From positions 173,689 through 237,688 of the forward strand of contig CAZEWG010000001.1 of assembly GCA_964514485.1 (NCBI GenBank): a DNA stretch of 64,000 bases. The letters are read 5' to 3'. This DNA is from JAEZAA01 sp964514485 (GTDB lineage: Bacteria; Pseudomonadota; Gammaproteobacteria; Pseudomonadales; Oleiphilaceae). The notes beneath the pieces are model-generated. The model worked only from the letters and a program-made list of their open reading frames with translations. It made no database searches and was not told where the DNA came from. Made by a program: the position numbers and the translations under genes. Below, piece by piece: positions 61,199 to 64,000 of the stretch (position 1 is its first letter; every line of letters begins with the position of its first letter).

Positions 61199-61880
61199 CC
61201 CACAGGCCAAAAAGCTGAATCTGGCGCTGTATCTCAACCCGGTCGTGTCGGAAGCCGACCGGGTGGCGATGAACGCCTTGCAGCAATGGTATGAACAGAC
61301 CAAGCAAAGCTATGGTGAACAGCGGGGGCCGGAACTGGATGGCCTGATCCGTTCGTTCCACCATGACATCTATTTAGCGGGCCTCCACCTGTATCTGATC
61401 AACCCCCGCCTGTGCAATCACGTGGCGCAGGCTTTGGAGCAGACCAACCTGACACTGGACGCCCTGATCCAGCAGTTAAGCGCCTGTGGCCTCTGGTCTG
61501 CTCCAGAGCAATCTGACCACGCGAGCTTCTCTGCCGCCCAGCTGGAGCAGTTAAAAGGGCTCCTGGCCGCCACCGGCCACTCAGCCAGCAGCGAGAACCA
61601 CGGCGAAAGCACCGAGGCAGCCTCAGCAACAGGGTTTGCCAGCCTCACCCAACAGCTGTCGGAGCAACAGGAACAGCTGGCGGCCATGCATGAGGAGTTA
61701 CAAAAGCTGCGCAGCCTGGCACAAGAACAGGCCCAGCAGCTACGTCAGATGAGATCCGCCGCACCCGCCGCGCCAGCACCGGAGCCGGCACGCTCCCAGA
61801 ATGCGGCGGAACTGGATGTCACCGAGATGGGCGCCCAGATCGCCCAAATGCAGAAAGTCCGCAAAAAAGGCGTTTTCTAA
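61191..61880 (+). CDS. parR: ParR-like adaptor with a long coiled-coil C-terminal extension
   Basis: 229-aa protein. Its first 100 residues read like R1 ParR: KKLNLALYLNPVVSEADRVA matches the ribbon-helix-helix strand and first helix (RRTIAFKLNP... in R1), and IYLAGLHLYLINPRLCNHVA followed by LTLDALIQQL matches the R1 segment with AGLALYRQDPR. R1 ParR is about 117 aa; this protein adds over 100 residues, mostly a Gln/Glu/Leu-rich coiled coil (residues about 145-190), an Ala/Pro linker and a short tail (MGAQIAQMQKVRKKGVF) that may be the ParM-binding end. GGAGAG precedes the ATG, which lies inside parM. Family assignment is by recalled sequence and position. Confidence 0.75.
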   Translation: MSDPQAKKLNLALYLNPVVSEADRVAMNALQQWYEQTKQSYGEQRGPELDGLIRSFHHDIYLAGLHLYLINPRLCNHVAQALEQTNLTLDALIQQLSACGLWSAPEQSDHASFSAAQLEQLKGLLAATGHSASSENHGESTEAASATGFASLTQQLSEQQEQLAAMHEELQKLRSLAQEQAQQLRQMRSAAPAAPAPEPARSQNAAELDVTEMGAQIAQMQKVRKKGVF

Positions 61881-61884
61881 TCTC

Positions 61885-61922
61885 CGTGGACTGTACGGCA
61901 AACGCTTTGCCCACAGTCCACG
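61885..61922. other. Long hairpin directly after parR
   Basis: CGTGGACTGT and ACAGTCCACG pair perfectly, with GGCAAA/TTTGCC stacked inside and a CGC loop, 16 pairs in all. It begins four bases after the parR stop. No T tract follows on either strand, so it is either a factor-dependent terminator, an RNA-stabilising end or a protein-binding palindrome. Confidence 0.6.
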
Positions 61923-62309
61923 CACTCCCAAGCCCTCTATCCAGCGGGCCTATCCAGCAGTCTGCATAGCTTTCCAGCTCAGCATTATTCCCGCCCCTTG
62001 GGCTCCTTGGCGCTCCCAGGAACCCTTAGACATCCGGGTAGTCCAAAATAGAGTGACTCCGTTACGAAGCAACCACTTCTAACGGACACCAGGATTTCTG
62101 ATAAGCACAAGGAGATCTCTCACGAGAATATAACCGCCAAAAAATAGCAGAGAGCTATCGAGGCGATGAACAACAATGATTTTAACTATCAGACTTAGAC
62201 CTCTAGTATGGAGTCATCACAGAGCAAGCAAGGTTGCAAGGCCACCACAAGAGCCCGGGATCTCCCAGCAACCTGTCTATGTAACGAGCGAATACGAACG
62301 AGGTGAAGT
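61923..62309 (+). other. Intergenic region before the secreted protein gene
   Basis: 387 bases without a supported gene. GAGGTGA just before the ATG at 62310 is the ribosome site of the next gene. No promoter or repeat could be assigned with confidence. Confidence 0.5.
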
Positions 62310-62747
62310 ATGAAAGTTTCTACATTGCAAAAAGTAATAGCCATTGCTGTGTTTGGCGGCCTGTCCATGACTGCTGTCGCGGGCGATAACAGCCGTGCTG
62401 ATCGAATGGGCGAGCGCCCCATCGAAGAATTCAGCCAGGGCAGTGCTCTGGTGCTGGACTCGGCCTCTTCCGAAAGTAGCCCGACCACGCTGGCGGCCAG
62501 TCCCCGCTCTGGAACCCTGGACAACCTGGCGGACCTGAAAGTACAGGAAAACATCAGTAATTACAGTCTGCGCCTTGAGGTCGACCCGGATCTGGACGCA
62601 CTGGCCGCCCCGGCGGCCGGCTCCGATGAAGCCTATGCCGCCGACGCGACCAACACTACCCTGATCGAGCTGCCCTATTCCACGGTGGATTACGGGAATA
62701 TGACCGCCAGCGAGAAACGTCAACGCTTCTTCGGCCAGGACAATTAA
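62310..62747 (+). CDS. Secreted protein of unknown family
   Basis: 145 aa with a clear signal peptide (VIAIAVFGGLSMTAVAG) and a mature part of about 120 residues that is acidic and rich in Ser, Ala, Asp and Leu (SALVLDSASSESSPTTLAAS, LRLEVDPDLDALAAPAAGSD), ending MTASEKRQRFFGQDN. There are no Cys residues, repeats or motifs that I recognise. A strong ribosome site and its own terminator suggest a real, separately expressed gene. Periplasmic or extracellular location is inferred from the signal peptide. Confidence 0.75.
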   Translation: MKVSTLQKVIAIAVFGGLSMTAVAGDNSRADRMGERPIEEFSQGSALVLDSASSESSPTTLAASPRSGTLDNLADLKVQENISNYSLRLEVDPDLDALAAPAAGSDEAYAADATNTTLIELPYSTVDYGNMTASEKRQRFFGQDN

Positions 62748-62761
62748 TGCCGGGCCCCCAA

Positions 62762-62796
62762 AGAGTCGGCGTGCATCTTACGCCGACTCTTCCTTA
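62762..62796 (+). terminator. Terminator of the secreted protein gene
   Basis: AAGAGTCGGCGT and ACGCCGACTCTT, twelve perfect pairs with a seven-base loop, 14 bases after the stop, followed by CCTTAA. The T tract is short. Confidence 0.7.
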
Positions 62797-63200
62797 ACCG
62801 GGCTTTAGCCCCCATTCGCCCTATCTAAATAGCCCCGCCTGCCTGTCCGACTTTGCCCTGGTTCGGTTGCTGACCCTGCTGTGCTATTTCGACCTTCTTC
62901 ATGCTGATTCGCGGCACTCCAGCTCGCTTTCTGGTCCATTGACCCTCTGCGCCAGCCGGCCACCCCAACCACGCCCCCATTCATAGCTCCAGAGCAGTTC
63001 AGGATATCGACCGTGAGTCCCCAGCCAGGCCTGTCGAGGTTCGGCCATTAGGGAAGTTTCATCTCCCCGACACCAGGATGGCAACGGCCGTCATAGGCTC
63101 TTGGCTTGGGCCACATCTCCATTGATCAACCCTATTTCAGCAGATGCAACAAATAGATTTTATCAATAATAGTCATAACCTTTAATTTATTCATTATCAC
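62797..63200. other. Intergenic region before katB, no gene supported
   Basis: About 400 bases. The first 300 are GC-rich with one short minus-strand open frame (62899-63084) lacking a ribosome site. The last 100 turn AT-rich, as promoter regions do. Confidence 0.5.
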
Positions 63201-63215
63201 ATAGCAAAAACCTAT
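63201..63215 (+). promoter_or_regulatory. Possible OxyR half-dyad ahead of katB
   Basis: ATAG-CAAAAAC-CTAT matches ATAG-N7-CTAT, one half of an OxyR tetramer site, 36 bases before the catalase ATG. A poorer copy, ATAG-TCATAAC-CTTT, lies at 63169-63183, but the 32-base offset is not the canonical 22. OxyR control of katB is established in Pseudomonas. Confidence 0.4.
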
Positions 63216-63251
63216 TATTGCAACTCCTAAAGCACAACACAGGAAATCACC

Positions 63252-64000
63252 ATGACATACAACTCAAGTCGCGGCGTCACAGGCCCCACAAAGGCCCTCG
63301 TACTCGCCCTGATGACAGCTAACATTGCTGTTGCCGCTCCCCTTACCCGGGACAATGGCGCACCTGTTGGTAACAACCAGAACTCCCAGACCGCCGGCCC
63401 CAATGGCCCTGTGCTGCTGCAGGATGCGCAGCTGATCCAGAAGCTGCAGCGATTCGACCGTGAGCGGGTGCCGGAGCGGGTGGTTCACGCCCGGGGTACT
63501 GGCGCCCACGGGGAATTCACGGCCACTGCCGATATCTCCGATATCACCATGGCCAAGGTGTTCGAAAAGGGTTCCACCACTCCGGTTTTCGTGCGTTTCT
63601 CCACGGTGACCAACAACAGCCACTCGCCGGAAACCCTGCGTGACCCCCGTGGTTTCGCCACCAAGTTCTACACCGAGGAAGGCAACTGGGACCTGGTGGG
63701 CAACAACTTCCCGACCTTCTTTATCCGGGATGCCATCAAGTTCCCGGACATGGTGCACGCGTTCAAAACCGACCCGCGCACCAACCTGGATGACGACACC
63801 CGCCGGATGGACTTCCTGTCCTACCACCCGGAGTCCATCCACACCCTGACCCGGCTGTACTCCAACTACGGTACGCCCGCCAGCTACCGCTACATGGATG
63901 GCAGCTCGGTGCACGCCTACAAGTTCGTCAATGACGAGGGCGAGTACCGCTATGTGAAGTTCAACTGGAAGAGCCAGCAGGGCATCAAAAACCTGGATCC
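63252..64000 (+). CDS. katB: Exported catalase KatB (3' end outside window)
   Basis: Haem catalase converting hydrogen peroxide to water and oxygen. 249 residues are visible. A signal peptide (KALVLALMTANIAVA) precedes PLTRDNGAPVGNNQNSQTAG, the sequence typical of Pseudomonas-type KatB. The active His is in RVVHARGTGAHGEF, with VFVRFSTVTNNSHSPETLRD, PRGFATKFYTEEGNWDLVG and the Asn of NNFPTFFIRDAIKFPDMVHA. AGGAAA precedes the ATG at 63252. The signal peptide points to a periplasmic enzyme. The proximal haem Tyr lies beyond the window. Confidence 0.95.
   Translation, partial: MTYNSSRGVTGPTKALVLALMTANIAVAAPLTRDNGAPVGNNQNSQTAGPNGPVLLQDAQLIQKLQRFDRERVPERVVHARGTGAHGEFTATADISDITMAKVFEKGSTTPVFVRFSTVTNNSHSPETLRDPRGFATKFYTEEGNWDLVGNNFPTFFIRDAIKFPDMVHAFKTDPRTNLDDDTRRMDFLSYHPESIHTLTRLYSNYGTPASYRYMDGSSVHAYKFVNDEGEYRYVKFNWKSQQGIKNLD

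Noticed and set aside
62899..63084. Short minus-strand open frame before katB
   Set aside because: No ribosome site, no recognisable features and an odd Trp/Arg-rich composition; not supported as a gene.
1..64000. tRNA, rRNA, CRISPR arrays, prophage or intact insertion sequences
   Set aside because: None was recognised when reading intergenic regions on both strands; short structured elements found are listed separately.

Overview
The window is a GC-rich stretch of chromosome (about 60% GC by eye). It reads as a marine-type gammaproteobacterium close to the Marinobacter/Alcanivorax/Pseudomonas sphere. The evidence is the long PstC/PstA pair, a Pseudomonas-type KatB, an NAGGN osmoprotectant cluster, a DUF2383 protein, an MmsR-like regulator beside valine genes, and an NhaD antiporter. 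I do not place the genus. No rRNA, tRNA, CRISPR array or intact insertion sequence was seen. Two 100-N scaffold gaps (48816-48915 and 50856-50955) interrupt the valine region.

Layout. 1-1.3 kb: partial nhaD, with a candidate two-hairpin small RNA diverging upstream of it. 1.7-8.7 kb: pstS-pstC-pstA-pstB-phoU on the minus strand, with a textbook Pho box and -10 ahead of pstS, a terminator after pstS, and a second Pho box inside a perfect palindrome ahead of pstC. 9-17.5 kb: thioesterase, chemoreceptor, uvrD, a c-di-GMP protein with a degenerate GGDEF but intact EAL, and hexR. 17.6-26.7 kb: small envelope proteins, a methyltransferase, an Fe-ADH fused to an SCP2 domain, an LTA-synthase-like enzyme, and a sialidase-fold/membrane protein pair. 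26.7-29.4 kb: a two-component system and a Spy-like periplasmic protein that share the same tandem-repeat operator. 30.4-36.9 kb: NAGGN cluster asnO-ngg-M42-M42 with a MarR gene. 37-45 kb: a second c-di-GMP protein, the lemA-ygcG-TPM operon, thiI and ppnN. A perfect hairpin covers the lemA ribosome binding site.

45-52 kb: cytochrome c behind an FNR/ANR box, hemH, then mmsR and a valine catabolic block (acyl-CoA dehydrogenase, enoyl-CoA hydratase, 3-hydroxyisobutyryl-CoA hydrolase). The first gene of that block, mmsA, is an internally deleted remnant. The gap at 48.8 kb is flanked by the same 55 bases on both sides, so it is an unmerged contig overlap. 52-60 kb: ankyrin lipoprotein, Rdx protein, UvrD/Rep-type helicase, membrane proteins, and a translationally coupled transporter/Tat-exported aldo-keto reductase pair. 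60-62 kb: a plasmid-type actin-like ParM overlapping a ParR-like adaptor with a long coiled-coil extension. This partition cassette sits among chromosomal genes and is the most unusual system in the window. 62-64 kb: an unrecognised secreted protein and the start of katB.

Together the genes describe phosphate starvation control, osmoprotection, c-di-GMP signalling, envelope stress sensing and branched-chain amino acid catabolism in a free-living bacterium.
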